From positions 248,001 through 312,000 of the forward strand of contig JANQAK010000001.1 of the NCBI GenBank assembly GCA_024707075.1: a stretch of DNA of 64,000 nucleotides, given 5' to 3'. Below the pieces are notes generated by a model, which did no database searches, was not told the DNA's origin, and saw only the letters and a list, made by a program, of their open reading frames with translations. The position numbers were made by a program, and so were the translations under genes. This stretch comes from Afipia sp. GTDB taxonomy: Bacteria; Pseudomonadota; Alphaproteobacteria; Rhizobiales; Xanthobacteraceae. Positions 26,047 to 36,089 of the stretch are shown here, piece after piece. How positions within the stretch are numbered: position 1 is the first letter of the stretch; the number at the start of each line of letters is the position of its first letter.

Positions 26047-26961
26047 TCAGCGAGACTTGGTATAAGGGGCTCAACCGCCTGGCGCAGAAGCACGGTGTGC
26101 GGCTGCGGCAATCCTATATCCGGATCGCCAAACGCGCGGCGATGATGGCGGGGCGCTATGCCCACGCCAAGCAGTTCAACCGCCACCGCCGGCAATTGCG
26201 CATCCTGCGCACCCGGCTTGGCCGGCTGATTCGCGACATCCGCCGCAAGATCGGCGGCCAGGAGCACATCGCGGCGGCGTTCGAAGTCCCGCTTGCGCGT
26301 GCCAGCCAGATCCGCTCGCAGCAACAGCGCCAGCGCGGCTGGAAGCTGTATTCCTTCCACGCTCCCGAGACCGAGTGCATCGGCAAGGGCAAGGCCAGTG
26401 CGCCCTACGAGTTCGGGGTAAAGGCCTCCATCGTCACCACCAATGCCCGCGCCCCCGGCGGCCAGTTCGTGCTGCACGCCAAGTCATTGCCGGGCAATCC
26501 TTACGACGGTCACACCCTGCGGGACGTCATCGAGGGCACGCAGAAGCTCACCGGCTGCGAGATCGAGCGCGCCTATGTCGACAAGGGATATCGTGGTCAC
26601 GATGCGCAAAACCCGCGCCGCGTCTTCATCTCGGGACAAAAGCGCGGCGTCTTCGGCGCCATCAAACGCGAACTGCGGCGACGTTCCGCCATCGAGCCCG
26701 TGATCGGCCACATGAAAGCCGAAGGCCACCTCGGCCGCTGCTATCTCAAAGGCCGCACCGGCGATGCTGCCAACGTCATCCTCACCGCCGTCGGCTACAA
26801 CCTTCGACGCGTCCTCGCATGGTTGAGGATGCTTTTGCGCTTGATCGTGAGCGCGATATTGCGCGCGTTCGATGCTCATCCAGGGCTCAAGTTGGCTTCT
26901 TAACGGACGACGAATTAATATGTCCGTCGTCAGATAGTTTGAGACTGATCGTCCGGCACGG

Positions 26962-27546
26962 TCATGCGACCGCGCGCAGCAACTGCCGCGCCTTCTCCGG
27001 CGTGCCGACGCCAATGGTGTCGCCGAGCGAAACCTCGTAGCAGCCGAGATCCCACAGCTTCTTCGATACGCTGACGACGGCGGGCGGTTTGACCTCGCCG
27101 TCATAGGGGCAGCCCAGCACGCAGGAGACATAGCCGCGCACCTTGATGCCGTCGGCCTTGGCGCGCTCGATCACCGGGATGAACCGCTCGATCGATTCCG
27201 CGACCGTGCAGTTGATGTTGGCCTTCGAGAAACCTTCCGACGCCGAGGCGAACACCGCGATCACCTTCGCGCCCGCGGCTTTCGCGGCCTCATAGCCCTT
27301 CTCGTTCGGAACAAGGACGTGGAATTCATAACCCGGATGATGATCGAACGCGCGCAGCACCTGATCGGAATTGACCATCTGCGGGATCGCCTTCGGCGAC
27401 ACGAAGCTACCGACCTCGATGGCGTGCAGGCCCGCCTTGACCAGGTTCTCGATGAACGCGATCCGCGCCTCGGCGCTCACCGGCGTCTTCTCGTTTTGCA
27501 ACCCGTCGCGCGGGCCGACTTCGACGATGCGGACCTGATCGCTCAT
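26962..27546 (-). pseudogene. liuE: Hydroxymethylglutaryl-CoA lyase, C-terminally truncated by IS debris
   Basis: The 194 residues match HMG-CoA lyase up to GDTIGVGTPEKARQLLRAVA. The N-terminus VRIVEVGPRDGLQNEK holds the metal-binding Asp, and GYVSCVLGCPYDGEV is present. The frame then meets a stop exactly where IS-derived sequence begins (about 26962). About 100 residues are missing, including the HxH metal ligands and the GLGGCPYA active-site loop, so it should be inactive. HMG-CoA lyase makes acetyl-CoA and acetoacetate in the last step of leucine breakdown. Confidence 0.88.
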
Positions 27547-27562
27547 GAACCTGTGCCTCGAG

Positions 27563-29590
27563 TTATGCCTTGGGTTCGATCTCGGCGAGTTCGACGCCTT
27601 CCTGCACGATGTCGCCGACCTTGCACTTCAACTCTTTCACAATGCCCGCGAATGGCGCGCGCAACGTCTGCTCCATCTTCATCACTTCCAGCGTCAGGAT
27701 CGCCGCACCCTTCTCCACGGATGTGCCCTCCTCGACCAGAAGCGCCACCACTGTGCCGGGCAACGGCGCGACAACGCGGTCGGCACCGGCCTGCTCCTCG
27801 TCCTCGGTGCCGAACGGATCGACCCAGTGGAATTCAAAGCGCCCATTGCGGGTGCGGACATAGACCTCGTGCTCGTCAAGCAGCCCGGCAACGTGGTGCT
27901 TGACGCCGTCGAGCACAACGTCGAGGCCGCCGCGCGCCGACGCCGAACTCGCGAAGGTCAGGTCGCGTCCATCGATCGAGAGCACCGAGGGGCCATTGCC
28001 GTAGCGCAGCGACACCTTGCGCTCGCCATCCGCCTGCCGGAACACGAAGCTGCGCTTGCGCGCGCCGACGGCGGTCCATCCGGCTGCGGCCCGCCACGGC
28101 GACTTCACATCGGCCCCCGCCGCGATGTCCTCGCTGCGCAGGATCGCGGCCACGGCCGCGCCCAGTTCAAGCTCGCTCAATGCGGCTTCGGCCGGCGTCA
28201 GCTTCGCCAGTTCGCGCTCGATAAAGCTGGTATCGATCTTGTTGGCGCGCACCTCCGGATGCGTGATGAGCGCCGAGAGAAACGGAATGTTGGTGACAAT
28301 GCCGCGAACGTCGGTCTCCTCCAGCCCGCGATTGAGCCGCGAGATCGCAAGGTCGCGCGTCGGCGCCCATGCGATCAGCTTGGCCAGCATGGCGTCGTAG
28401 TTCGGCGAGACGGTCTTGCCTTCGCCGTACCCGGCGTCGATGCGCAGGCCGTCCACCTCATCGGGCGTGCGCCACGTGCGGATACGGCCGACCGAGGGCA
28501 TGAAATTCTTGTTCGGATTCTCGGCGTAGACGCGCGCTTCGATAGCATGGCCATTCAACTTGATCTGGTCCTGTATCAGCGGCAGCTTTTCGCCGAACGC
28601 GACGCGCAACTGCCACTCGACCAGATCGACGCCGGTGATCAGTTCGGTCACCGGATGCTCGACCTGAAGCCGGGTGTTCATTTCGATGAAGAACACCTCG
28701 TGGCCATCGGACACGAACTCGATGGTGCCCGCGCCGACATAGTTCACCGCGCCCGCCGCCTTGCGTGCGGCGGCGCAGACCGCTTCGCGCTGCTCAGGGC
28801 TAAGCGTCGGCGATGGCGCTTCCTCGATCACTTTCTGATGGCGTCGTTGCAGCGTGCATTCGCGCTCGAACAGCGACACCAGGTTGCCGTGGCTGTCGCC
28901 GACGATCTGCACTTCGATGTGGCGCGGGTTCTGCACGAACTTCTCGATCAGCATGCGGTCGTCGCCGAATGCCGCCAGCGCCTCGCGCTTGGCGCTGACG
29001 ATGGCAGCGGCGAGTTCATCCGCGCCGCGGACGATGCGCATGCCGCGCCCGCCGCCGCCGGCGGATGCTTTGGCAAGAACCGGGAAACCGATCTTCTTCG
29101 CCGCATCGGCGAGCGTTTTCTCGTCCTGCGCCTCACCGTGATAACCGGGTACCAGCGGCACGCCGGCTTTTTCCATCAGCGCCTTGGAGCCCGACTTCGA
29201 ACCCATCGCCTCCATCATTTCGGCGGTCGGACCGACGAACACGATGCCTGCTTCGGCACAGCGGCGCGCGAAGTCCGCGTTCTCGGAGAGAAACCCGTAA
29301 CCCGGATGGATCGCTTCCGCGCCGGTCTTCTGCGCAGCCTCCAGAATGCGGTCGATGTTGAGATAGCTGTCGCGCGCCCGTGCAGGACCGAGCAGCACGG
29401 CGTCATCCGCCATCGCAACATGCAGTGCGTCGGCGTCCGCCTCCGAATAAACCGCGACAGTGCGCAGCCCCATGGCGCGCGCGGTCCGGATGACGCGGCA
29501 GGCGATCTCGCCGCGATTGGCGATCAGCAAGGTGCCGAACCGGCGATACAACGCGCTTGCTGCGGACTTCGTGGCGGCTTTGGCGTTCAT
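27563..29590 (-). CDS. liuD: Methylcrotonyl-CoA carboxylase, biotin-carboxylase/biotin-carrier (alpha) subunit
   Basis: A 675-residue protein. The biotin carboxylase domain (about 15-460) has FGTLLIANRGEIACRVIRTA, the ATP-grasp loop KASAGGGGRGMRIV, the HQKVIEEAPS segment and EMNTRLQVEHPVTE. A biotinyl domain ends the protein with the modified lysine in LEVMKME near residue 638. With LiuB it carboxylates 3-methylcrotonyl-CoA. The open frame runs further upstream, but ATG 29590, 4 bases after the liuC stop, gives the normal N-terminus. The block 27-32 kb is visibly richer in G+C than its flanks. Confidence 0.92.
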   Translation of the reverse strand: MNAKAATKSAASALYRRFGTLLIANRGEIACRVIRTARAMGLRTVAVYSEADADALHVAMADDAVLLGPARARDSYLNIDRILEAAQKTGAEAIHPGYGFLSENADFARRCAEAGIVFVGPTAEMMEAMGSKSGSKALMEKAGVPLVPGYHGEAQDEKTLADAAKKIGFPVLAKASAGGGGRGMRIVRGADELAAAIVSAKREALAAFGDDRMLIEKFVQNPRHIEVQIVGDSHGNLVSLFERECTLQRRHQKVIEEAPSPTLSPEQREAVCAAARKAAGAVNYVGAGTIEFVSDGHEVFFIEMNTRLQVEHPVTELITGVDLVEWQLRVAFGEKLPLIQDQIKLNGHAIEARVYAENPNKNFMPSVGRIRTWRTPDEVDGLRIDAGYGEGKTVSPNYDAMLAKLIAWAPTRDLAISRLNRGLEETDVRGIVTNIPFLSALITHPEVRANKIDTSFIERELAKLTPAEAALSELELGAAVAAILRSEDIAAGADVKSPWRAAAGWTAVGARKRSFVFRQADGERKVSLRYGNGPSVLSIDGRDLTFASSASARGGLDVVLDGVKHHVAGLLDEHEVYVRTRNGRFEFHWVDPFGTEDEEQAGADRVVAPLPGTVVALLVEEGTSVEKGAAILTLEVMKMEQTLRAPFAGIVKELKCKVGDIVQEGVELAEIEPKA

Positions 29591-29594
29591 CGGA

Positions 29595-30374
29595 TCAGGT
29601 CCACGACGGTTTGCGCTTTTCAAGGAATGCGGACAGGCCCTCGCGGGCCTCGGGCTTGGCACGGACATCGGCGATCAGGTGCGCGGTCTCGCTCATCAGG
29701 GCTTCATCGATGGGACGCCCGGCAATGTCGCCCGCGAGTTTCTTGGCGATGCTGCGCGCGCCGGGCGCGGCGGATTTCAACTGCTTGAGCATCTTCGCCA
29801 CGCGCTCGTCCAGCGCCTCGCTTGCCACGACCTCGTGCAGCAGGCCGATGCGCCTTGCTTCCTGGGCGTCGAACACTTCCGCGGTCTGGAAATAGCGCCG
29901 TGCGGTGCGCTCGCCGATGGCCCGCAGCACGTAGGGACTGATCATGCCGGGCACGATGCCGAGCCGCACTTCCGACAGGCAGAACGTGGCTTCGGAAGAA
30001 CCTATCGCAATGTCGCAGGCTGCGACCACGCCGACCCCGCCACCATAGATCGGCCCCTGCACCCGCGCGACCGTCGTCTGCGGCATGCGGTCGAGCGCGG
30101 ACAACATCCGCACCAGCGGCAGCGCATCGTTGATGTTTTCCTCGCGCGTATAGGTCCCCGCTTCCCGCATCGCGCCGATGTCGGCCCCGGCGCACAGGCT
30201 CTTGCCCTCGCCCGCTAGCACCAACGTCGCGATCGAGCGATCTGCGGCGATGCTCTCGAACGCGGCACGCAGCGCCTCGATCAACGCCTTGTTGAGCGCA
30301 TTGTTCAACTCGGGGCGGTTCAGCGTGACGCGCGCCACGTCGTGGTCGCGTTCGATGCGGACGAGATCGGTCAT
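29595..30374 (-). CDS. liuC: Methylglutaconyl-CoA hydratase (enoyl-CoA hydratase family)
   Basis: A 259-residue crotonase-family protein between the two carboxylase subunit genes, the standard place of liuC. The oxyanion-hole segments are GEGKSLCAGADIGAM and GPIYGGGVGVVAACD, and the C-terminus is FLEKRKPSW. It hydrates 3-methylglutaconyl-CoA to HMG-CoA, the substrate of the truncated lyase. ATG 30374 is preferred to an upstream open frame to 30452, which overlaps liuB. Confidence 0.88.
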   Translation of the reverse strand: MTDLVRIERDHDVARVTLNRPELNNALNKALIEALRAAFESIAADRSIATLVLAGEGKSLCAGADIGAMREAGTYTREENINDALPLVRMLSALDRMPQTTVARVQGPIYGGGVGVVAACDIAIGSSEATFCLSEVRLGIVPGMISPYVLRAIGERTARRYFQTAEVFDAQEARRIGLLHEVVASEALDERVAKMLKQLKSAAPGARSIAKKLAGDIAGRPIDEALMSETAHLIADVRAKPEAREGLSAFLEKRKPSWT

Positions 30375-30387
30375 CGCTGCACCCGCA

Positions 30388-31989
30388 TCACATTCTGAAC
30401 ACGCCGAAGCGTGTCGGCTCGGCGGGCGCATTGGCGGCGGCAGACAAGCCAAGGCCGAGCACGAGACGCGTATCGGCGGGATCGATCACGCCGTCGTCCC
30501 ATAGTCGCGCCGTGGCGTAGTAGGGATGTCCTTGGGTTTCGTACTGCTCGCGGATGGGGCTGCGGAAGGCGTCTTCCTCCTTGGCCGACCACTCGCCGCC
30601 CTTGGCCTCGATATTGTCGCGGCGTAATTGACTGAGCACCATCGATGCTTGCTCGCCGCCCATCACCGAGATGCGTGCGTTCGGCCACATCCAGAGGAAG
30701 CGTGGGCTGTAGGCGCGGCCGCACATGCCATAGTTGCCGGCGCCGTAGGAGCCGCCGATTACCACGGTGAACTTCGGCACCGATGCGGTCGCCACCGCCG
30801 TGACCAGTTTGGCGCCGTCGCGCGCGATGCCGCCGACCTCGTATTTCTTGCCGACCATAAAGCCGGTGATGTTTTGCAGGAACAGCAGCGGGATATTGCG
30901 CTGGCAGCACAGTTCGATGAAATGCGCGCCCTTCAGCGAGCTTTCACTGAACAGGATACCGTTGTTGGCGATGATGCCGACCGGATAACCCCAGATGTGG
31001 GCGAAGCCGCAGACCAGCGTCGTGCCGTAGAGCTTCTTGAATTCCTCGAACTCCGAGCCATCCACAATGCGCGCGATGATCTCGCGCACATCAAATGGCT
31101 TGCGCGCGTCGGCAGGCACCACGCCGTAGATGTCCTCGCGATCGAACAGCGGGTCGCGCGGCTCGCGCAGGCCCGTCGCCGACGATGTCGCAGGATTGAG
31201 ATTGCCGACGATGCGCCGCGCAATGCCGATGGCATGGCTGTCGTTCTGCGCGTAGTGATCGGTCACGCCGGAATGACGGCTATGAACGTCCGCGCCGCCG
31301 AGTTCTTCCGCAGTGACCACCTCGCCGGTCGCGGCCTTCACCAGCGGCGGGCCGCCGAGGAAGATGGTGCCCTGGTTGCGGACGATGATGCTCTCATCGG
31401 ACATAGCGGGTACATACGCGCCGCCGGCGGTGCACGATCCCATCACGATGGCGATCTGCGGAATGCCCTGCGCGGACATGTTGGCCTGATTGTAGAAGAT
31501 GCGGCCGAAGTGTTTCTCGTCGGGGAAAATCTCGTCCTGCTGCGGCAGGAACGCGCCGCCGGAGTCCACCATATAGATACACGGCAGATTGTTCTGCCGC
31601 GCGATATCCTGCGCGCGCAGATGCTTCTTCACCGTCATGGGGTAATAGGTGCCACCGCTGATGGTGGCGTCGTTGGCGACAATGACGCATTCGCGCCCCG
31701 CGACGCGGCCGATGCCGGTGACGATGCTGGCGGAATGCACCGCGCCGCCATACAGGCCATAGGCCGCCATCGGCGAGAATTCCAGGAACGCCGTGCCGGG
31801 GTCGATCAGGAGATCGACGCGCTCGCGCGCCAGCATCTTGCCGCGCGCCGTGTGCTTCGCGCGAGAGACCTCCCCGCCGCCGCCGGCGACCTGCGCGAGC
31901 TTGTCCTTGAGGTCCGCGACCAGGGCGCGCATCGCTTCCGCATTGCGCGTGAAATCGGATATCGGTCTAGCCTCAGACGCAGATTTCAT
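30388..31989 (-). CDS. liuB: Methylcrotonyl-CoA carboxylase, carboxyltransferase (beta) subunit
   Basis: A 533-residue carboxyltransferase with both halves. The N-terminal acyl-CoA-binding part has [21 protein letters not shown] and [15 protein letters not shown]; the C-terminal part has [16 protein letters not shown] and [23 protein letters not shown], diagnostic for methylcrotonyl-CoA carboxylase. It transfers carbon dioxide from biotin on LiuD. ATG 31989 is preferred; 31998 is an alternative. It lies 94 bases downstream of the SDR stop, so it may have its own promoter. Confidence 0.92.
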   Translation of the reverse strand: MKSASEARPISDFTRNAEAMRALVADLKDKLAQVAGGGGEVSRAKHTARGKMLARERVDLLIDPGTAFLEFSPMAAYGLYGGAVHSASIVTGIGRVAGRECVIVANDATISGGTYYPMTVKKHLRAQDIARQNNLPCIYMVDSGGAFLPQQDEIFPDEKHFGRIFYNQANMSAQGIPQIAIVMGSCTAGGAYVPAMSDESIIVRNQGTIFLGGPPLVKAATGEVVTAEELGGADVHSRHSGVTDHYAQNDSHAIGIARRIVGNLNPATSSATGLREPRDPLFDREDIYGVVPADARKPFDVREIIARIVDGSEFEEFKKLYGTTLVCGFAHIWGYPVGIIANNGILFSESSLKGAHFIELCCQRNIPLLFLQNITGFMVGKKYEVGGIARDGAKLVTAVATASVPKFTVVIGGSYGAGNYGMCGRAYSPRFLWMWPNARISVMGGEQASMVLSQLRRDNIEAKGGEWSAKEEDAFRSPIREQYETQGHPYYATARLWDDGVIDPADTRLVLGLGLSAAANAPAEPTRFGVFRM

Positions 31990-32082
31990 GAGATTCACTC
32001 AAACCTTCGTTCACACATTGCAACCGACAAACAACGCATCGCTTAGAAAGCGACACCGCCGCAACGGGAGTGCGCGTCATGC

Positions 32083-32817
32083 CTATGATTTTGGACGTCT
32101 ACGGGGAAATGGGATACCTGCGCTGTGCGCGATGGCGCCGCCATCAACGGGGATGATGGCGCCAGAGACGTAAGAGGCTTCCTTAGACGCTAGAAAACGG
32201 ATGACTTGCGCAACCTCGCCCGCAGTGGCCATACGCTGCTGAGGCAGTTGCACCTGTCGATCGCCGGTGTAGCTCTCGCGGAGCCCGGACATCATATCGG
32301 TATCCGTCGGCCCCGGCGCTACGCAATTGACCCGGATGCCCTCGCGGCTGTAATCGACTGCCCAGCTTCTAGTGAGCGCGACAATCGCACCTTTGCTCGC
32401 TGTATAGGCGTCCGTGCCAGGAATCGCACGCAATGCTGCAACGCTGCTGACAAGCACAATCGCTCCATCGGCGCGTACCTTGGGACGAAAAGCGCGGACG
32501 GTAAGCATCACACCGGTCAAGTTCACCGCAATAGTACGGTTCCAAGCCTCCAACGTGAGCTTTTCCGCAGTATTGTCGTCCGGTCGCAGATTAATGCCGG
32601 CACCAGGCACCAATGCATCGATAGGGCCAATGCGCTCGGCCAAGGATACGAGTTGTTCTTCATTAATCACGTCACATTCGTGGCCAGTAACCCCCTCGGC
32701 AGATATAGCACGGCGGTCAAGCGCATGGACCTTCCAGCCGTGCCGTAGAAATGTGGAGACGGCGGCCGCTCCAATTCCTCCAGCCGCACCCGTGATGACG
32801 ACAACTGGATCGCTCAC
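32083..32817 (-). CDS. SDR-family oxidoreductase
   Basis: A 244-residue classical SDR: ITGAAGGIGAA at residues 8-18, Ser in LVSSVAALRA, and YTASKGAIV with the catalytic Tyr/Lys. It is the last gene of the leftward module from 38658 and overlaps the acyl-CoA synthetase stop by 4 bases (ATGA). Substrate unknown; a hydroxyacyl-CoA or alcohol dehydrogenase role fits. Confidence 0.87.
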   Translation of the reverse strand: MSDPVVVITGAAGGIGAAAVSTFLRHGWKVHALDRRAISAEGVTGHECDVINEEQLVSLAERIGPIDALVPGAGINLRPDDNTAEKLTLEAWNRTIAVNLTGVMLTVRAFRPKVRADGAIVLVSSVAALRAIPGTDAYTASKGAIVALTRSWAVDYSREGIRVNCVAPGPTDTDMMSGLRESYTGDRQVQLPQQRMATAGEVAQVIRFLASKEASYVSGAIIPVDGGAIAHSAGIPFPRRRPKS

Positions 32818-34433
32818 TGTATTTCCCTCGGCTGATCGCGAAATAGGTTTTGGAGTTCGCGACGGAGCTGAAATTTTTGCAGCTTTCCGGTCGCAGTCTG
32901 AGGAAGCTCACTATAGAAAACGATCTTCTTCGGAACTTCAAATGGGGCTAAGTGCCGTTTGCAGTGGGCGATCAATTGCCCTTCGTCTTCCGCAGATCCC
33001 GGAAGCAAGCAAACCGCGGCCACGACAGCCTCTTCCCAGCGGATGTGAGGCACCCCGACAATTGCCGCAGTCCGCACCGCTGGATGGGCAAGCAAACAAC
33101 TCTCCACTTTCACGGAAGAGACGTTCTCTCCACCAGACTTGATGATATCCTTCTTGCGATCGACGAAGAGTAGCAGGGAGTCTTTGTCGAAACACCCCAG
33201 ATCGCCCGAGTGAAACCATCCGCCCTCGAAAGCCCGAGATGTGGCCTCGGGATCCTTCAAGTATCCTTCCATAACCATTGGACCTCTGTAGACAATTTCG
33301 CCGACAGATCCGTCTTCAATGAGGTTCCCCTTGTCGTCCATGATAGCCAGATCGACCATAGGCATCGCGCGCCCCCAAAAGGCGCCCTCCTTGGTCAACT
33401 GATACTCGGGAGCGAATACGACGGTGGGCGGATATGCCTCCGTCTGCCCGCTCGTCAGCGCGAAACGTGCTTTCAGCCTAAGCGATGCTTCCCGCAGCGT
33501 AGACTGGTCCATCGGAGCCATCGCATACAAACAAAAACCAAGACTCGATACGTCGGTATCGTCCAGCGCTTTGTGCGCCAATAGCGCCCGGTACATTGCG
33601 GGAAGCGCAAACATCCAGGTGATACGCTCACGTGCAATTGAGTCCAATAGTGTGGCGGGCTCGAACCCGTCGAAAATCACGACAGTGCCCCCACGCATTA
33701 ACGTGCCGCTGCTTATCGAAAGCTGGCCGCAGTGAAACAAAGGAAGTATGGCGGTTGCGATGGTGTTCTCATCGACCTCGCCTGCGAACGCATTGTGCAC
33801 GGCGCCTGTCGTCACGTTGATATGCGACAGCATCGCCCCCTTGGACGCGGAGGTCGTTCCGCTCGTATACATGATCATGGCGATGTCACGATCGCCTGTC
33901 GCGGTCTCCGGATCAGTTGCAGGTTGTCCTTCAGATAACACAGCCAACGAGTCCAACGGAAAATCCGCCTGACCATTGCCGCCGACCGCGTAGATTTTTC
34001 TGATGGACGGCACCCGCGACGCAACGGCGGTAAACTGCTCCTGCCGGTCGGGATCGATGAAAATCGCGGAAACCTCGGCATGGCTAAGAATCTGGACAAG
34101 ATCTGCGTCAGGAATTGCCGGATTTGACGGACAGAATATAGCGCCGGCCTTTGCCGCGGCAAAGTACAACGTCAGAAAGTCGATCGAGTTTCGGGCGAGC
34201 GCGCCGATGCGAGCCCCGTTGCCCAAGCCCTCCGCCAGCAATCCATGCGCAATGCGGTTCGCCCGAGCATCAATTTCACCATACGAGAGACGTGTCTCGC
34301 CCATCACAACAGCAATCTTGTCGCGATGCCGGCGCGCACCGCGCCTAACAATATCGCCGACGTTCACTCTCCGGGCGAGGTGCATCGCCTGGTTCGAGAT
34401 CGCCGCGCGCTCCTTGCCTTCTGCGTTCGACAT
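32814..34433 (-). CDS. AMP-dependent acyl-CoA synthetase
   Basis: A 539-residue ANL-family ligase. Motifs in order: MYTSGTTSASKGAMLSH (AMP-binding loop), SGQTEAYPPTVVFAPEY, GWFHSGDLGCFDKDS, VDRKKDIIKSGGENVSS, and the catalytic lysine in TATGKLQKFQLR. It activates a carboxylic acid for the neighbouring acyl-CoA dehydrogenase/hydratase genes. A second synthetase lies at 40035-41570 in the paralogous module. Confidence 0.9.
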   Translation of the reverse strand: MSNAEGKERAAISNQAMHLARRVNVGDIVRRGARRHRDKIAVVMGETRLSYGEIDARANRIAHGLLAEGLGNGARIGALARNSIDFLTLYFAAAKAGAIFCPSNPAIPDADLVQILSHAEVSAIFIDPDRQEQFTAVASRVPSIRKIYAVGGNGQADFPLDSLAVLSEGQPATDPETATGDRDIAMIMYTSGTTSASKGAMLSHINVTTGAVHNAFAGEVDENTIATAILPLFHCGQLSISSGTLMRGGTVVIFDGFEPATLLDSIARERITWMFALPAMYRALLAHKALDDTDVSSLGFCLYAMAPMDQSTLREASLRLKARFALTSGQTEAYPPTVVFAPEYQLTKEGAFWGRAMPMVDLAIMDDKGNLIEDGSVGEIVYRGPMVMEGYLKDPEATSRAFEGGWFHSGDLGCFDKDSLLLFVDRKKDIIKSGGENVSSVKVESCLLAHPAVRTAAIVGVPHIRWEEAVVAAVCLLPGSAEDEGQLIAHCKRHLAPFEVPKKIVFYSELPQTATGKLQKFQLRRELQNLFRDQPREIQ

Positions 34434-34466
34434 TCAACTTCGCCTCTTCCGAACCCGTTCATATGC

Positions 34467-35261
34467 TCAGCATCGATTAAACTTTGGCTTGCGCTTTTCC
34501 AGGAAGGCGTCGATGCACTCACGGTGATCCGCGGAATGAAAGCATTCCTTTTCAAGCACCAGCGAAGTATCGAGCGTGAGATTCACCGCCTCGCGGAGTA
34601 TCTTGTTGAGCGAGAATTTCGTGCCGCGAATGGCCAGTTGCGGCCCATCGGCAAGCCTGCGTGCCATCTTGGTTGCCGTATCCAGCAACTTGACATGCTC
34701 AACGACGTGATTGACCAACCCGATATTGTGAGCTTCTCGCGCGTTAAGTTTCTGACCTGTCATCAGATACTCTTTCGCCCGTGCCATGCCGCAAAGCCAG
34801 GGCCAGATCACCACACCACCATCTCCCGCGCCGATGCCCGCCAATACATGAGTATCGGCGATCATCGCGTTCTCGGATGCGTAGATGATGTCGCTCATCA
34901 ACGCCAACGTCGCACCCAGACCGGTCGCGGCGCCATTGACAGCGGCGACGATGGGTTGCGGTACCTCCAGCATGTCCACAATGATACGCCGGGCTTCAAC
35001 GAACAGCCTGTCCAAATCATCCGGCGTCATATTCTTGAACCAGTTCAGATCGCCTCCTGCGGAAAAGGCCGAGCCCGCACCAGTTAAAACCACCGCGCGC
35101 GTTGCCTCGTCGCGCGCAACGTCCTTCCATAGCCATGACATCTCGGTGTGCATCCGCGCATCGACCGCGTTCAGCTTCGCTTCTCTGCTGAAGGATACCG
35201 TAAGAACACCCTCATCGTCATCAAAGGTTATGAGCTCGTACTTGGATTTCCAGTTGGTCAT
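34467..35261 (-). CDS. Enoyl-CoA hydratase/isomerase family protein
   Basis: A 264-residue crotonase-fold protein: GAGSAFSAGGDLNWF and GAATGLGATLALMSDI are the oxyanion-hole segments, ending CIDAFLEKRKPKF. Located between an SDR and the acyl-CoA synthetase with gaps of about 30 bases, so co-transcribed. It probably hydrates a branched enoyl-CoA. Confidence 0.88.
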   Translation of the reverse strand: MTNWKSKYELITFDDDEGVLTVSFSREAKLNAVDARMHTEMSWLWKDVARDEATRAVVLTGAGSAFSAGGDLNWFKNMTPDDLDRLFVEARRIIVDMLEVPQPIVAAVNGAATGLGATLALMSDIIYASENAMIADTHVLAGIGAGDGGVVIWPWLCGMARAKEYLMTGQKLNAREAHNIGLVNHVVEHVKLLDTATKMARRLADGPQLAIRGTKFSLNKILREAVNLTLDTSLVLEKECFHSADHRECIDAFLEKRKPKFNRC

Positions 35262-35288
35262 ATGGTTTCTCTAGTTCGAATTCGTCAT

Positions 35289-36089
35289 TCACGACGCGAG
35301 AAAGCCCCCGTCAATGGCTATGGCGGCACCGTTGACGTAGGAGGCTGAGGATGACGCCAGCCACAGCACCAAGGCAGCGACTTCTTCTGGTTTGCCCAGC
35401 CGTCGCGCGCCTGTTCGGTGAATTTTGTCAGCAAGCATCCGGTCGGGGATCGCCGCATCGGGACCGACAACCAGCGGTGTCTCGATGTAGCCGGGACAGA
35501 TAGCATTGATGCGGATGCCCATCCGGCCGTATTCAAGAGCCGCGGACTTCGTCAGACCGATGACGCCATGTTTCGCCGCTGAATAGGCGCTCGCGCCAGC
35601 TACACCCCGAAACGCAATGACCGAAGCTGTGTTGATGATGGCGCCAGAACCCTGCGACTCGAAAAGCCGCAACTGGGGCTGCATGCTGTTGAATACACCA
35701 AGGAGATTGACGCTGATCACGCGCCGCCAGTCTGCGGCTGGATATTTCGAGACGTACGCGGACGGTCCTGCAATGCCGGCATTGTTGAAGGCGACATCCA
35801 GCCGACCGAAGTGCCGGACAGCCCGCTCGACAAGGAACTCGCACTCACGCTCGTCCGCAACATTGGCCCGCTGGTAACAGGCGCGCGAGCCTAACTTTTC
35901 AATAGCTTCAACGGTTTCGGCTCCGCCTCGGTCGTCGACATCGGCAACCAATACACTGCAACCCTCACGCGCCCAGGCGATGGCCGCAGCACGTCCTATT
36001 CCAGAAGCACCGCCAGTAACCAAGACTGCGCGCACGTCCTTACTCGTTTTCGGATTGAGCGTCTGCTCTTCGGTTGCACCAGCCGTCAT
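35289..36089 (-). CDS. SDR-family oxidoreductase
   Basis: A 266-residue SDR starting at ATG 36089, which overlaps the isovaleryl-CoA dehydrogenase stop by 4 bases (ATGA); the open frame upstream to 36197 lies inside that gene and is disregarded. The nucleotide-binding motif is [18 protein letters not shown] follows, and the catalytic pair lies in [10 protein letters not shown]. Likely acts on a hydroxyacyl-CoA or alcohol. Confidence 0.87.
   Translation of the reverse strand: MTAGATEEQTLNPKTSKDVRAVLVTGGASGIGRAAAIAWAREGCSVLVADVDDRGGAETVEAIEKLGSRACYQRANVADERECEFLVERAVRHFGRLDVAFNNAGIAGPSAYVSKYPAADWRRVISVNLLGVFNSMQPQLRLFESQGSGAIINTASVIAFRGVAGASAYSAAKHGVIGLTKSAALEYGRMGIRINAICPGYIETPLVVGPDAAIPDRMLADKIHRTGARRLGKPEEVAALVLWLASSSASYVNGAAIAIDGGFLAS

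Larger units (their letters stand above)
24896..26062 (+). mobile_element. IS630-family insertion sequence, about 1.17 kb, inserted at TA
   Basis: A complete-looking element flanked by TA (24894-24895 and 26063-26064), the target duplication typical of IS630. Its ends are near-inverted (left ATACCAAATCTCAG, right end reading TACCAAGTCTCG inward). It carries two overlapping frames for one transposase. It splits an IS5 transposase gene, so it arrived after the IS5 element. Confidence 0.8.
24231..26961 (+). mobile_element. IS5-family element, interrupted by IS630
   Basis: The transposase is in two halves. The N-terminus (24388-24894: MGSNDLFRARLDQIINIKHE and later VTVDTTVQPKNISFPTDAKL) and the C-terminus (from 26063: KGLNRLAQKHGVRLRQSYIR, VDKGYRGHD, RRRSAIEPVIGHMKAEGHLG, ending 26903) are separated by an IS630 copy. 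Joined at the TA target, the frame is restored (HAAI-KGLNRL). The C-terminal half holds part of the DDE motif. The left end is probably near 24231; I cannot match the right end, and 26905-26961 is unassigned. The element ends at the truncated liuE gene. Confidence 0.75.

Noticed and set aside
27545-29788. Open frame of 747 codons on the plus strand
   Set aside because: It is exactly antisense to the biotin-carboxylase gene liuD, whose domains are complete. High G+C genes leave long open antisense frames.
30628-32046. Open frame of 472 codons on the plus strand
   Set aside because: Antisense to liuB, with low-complexity His/Asp/Arg-rich composition typical of a shadow frame.
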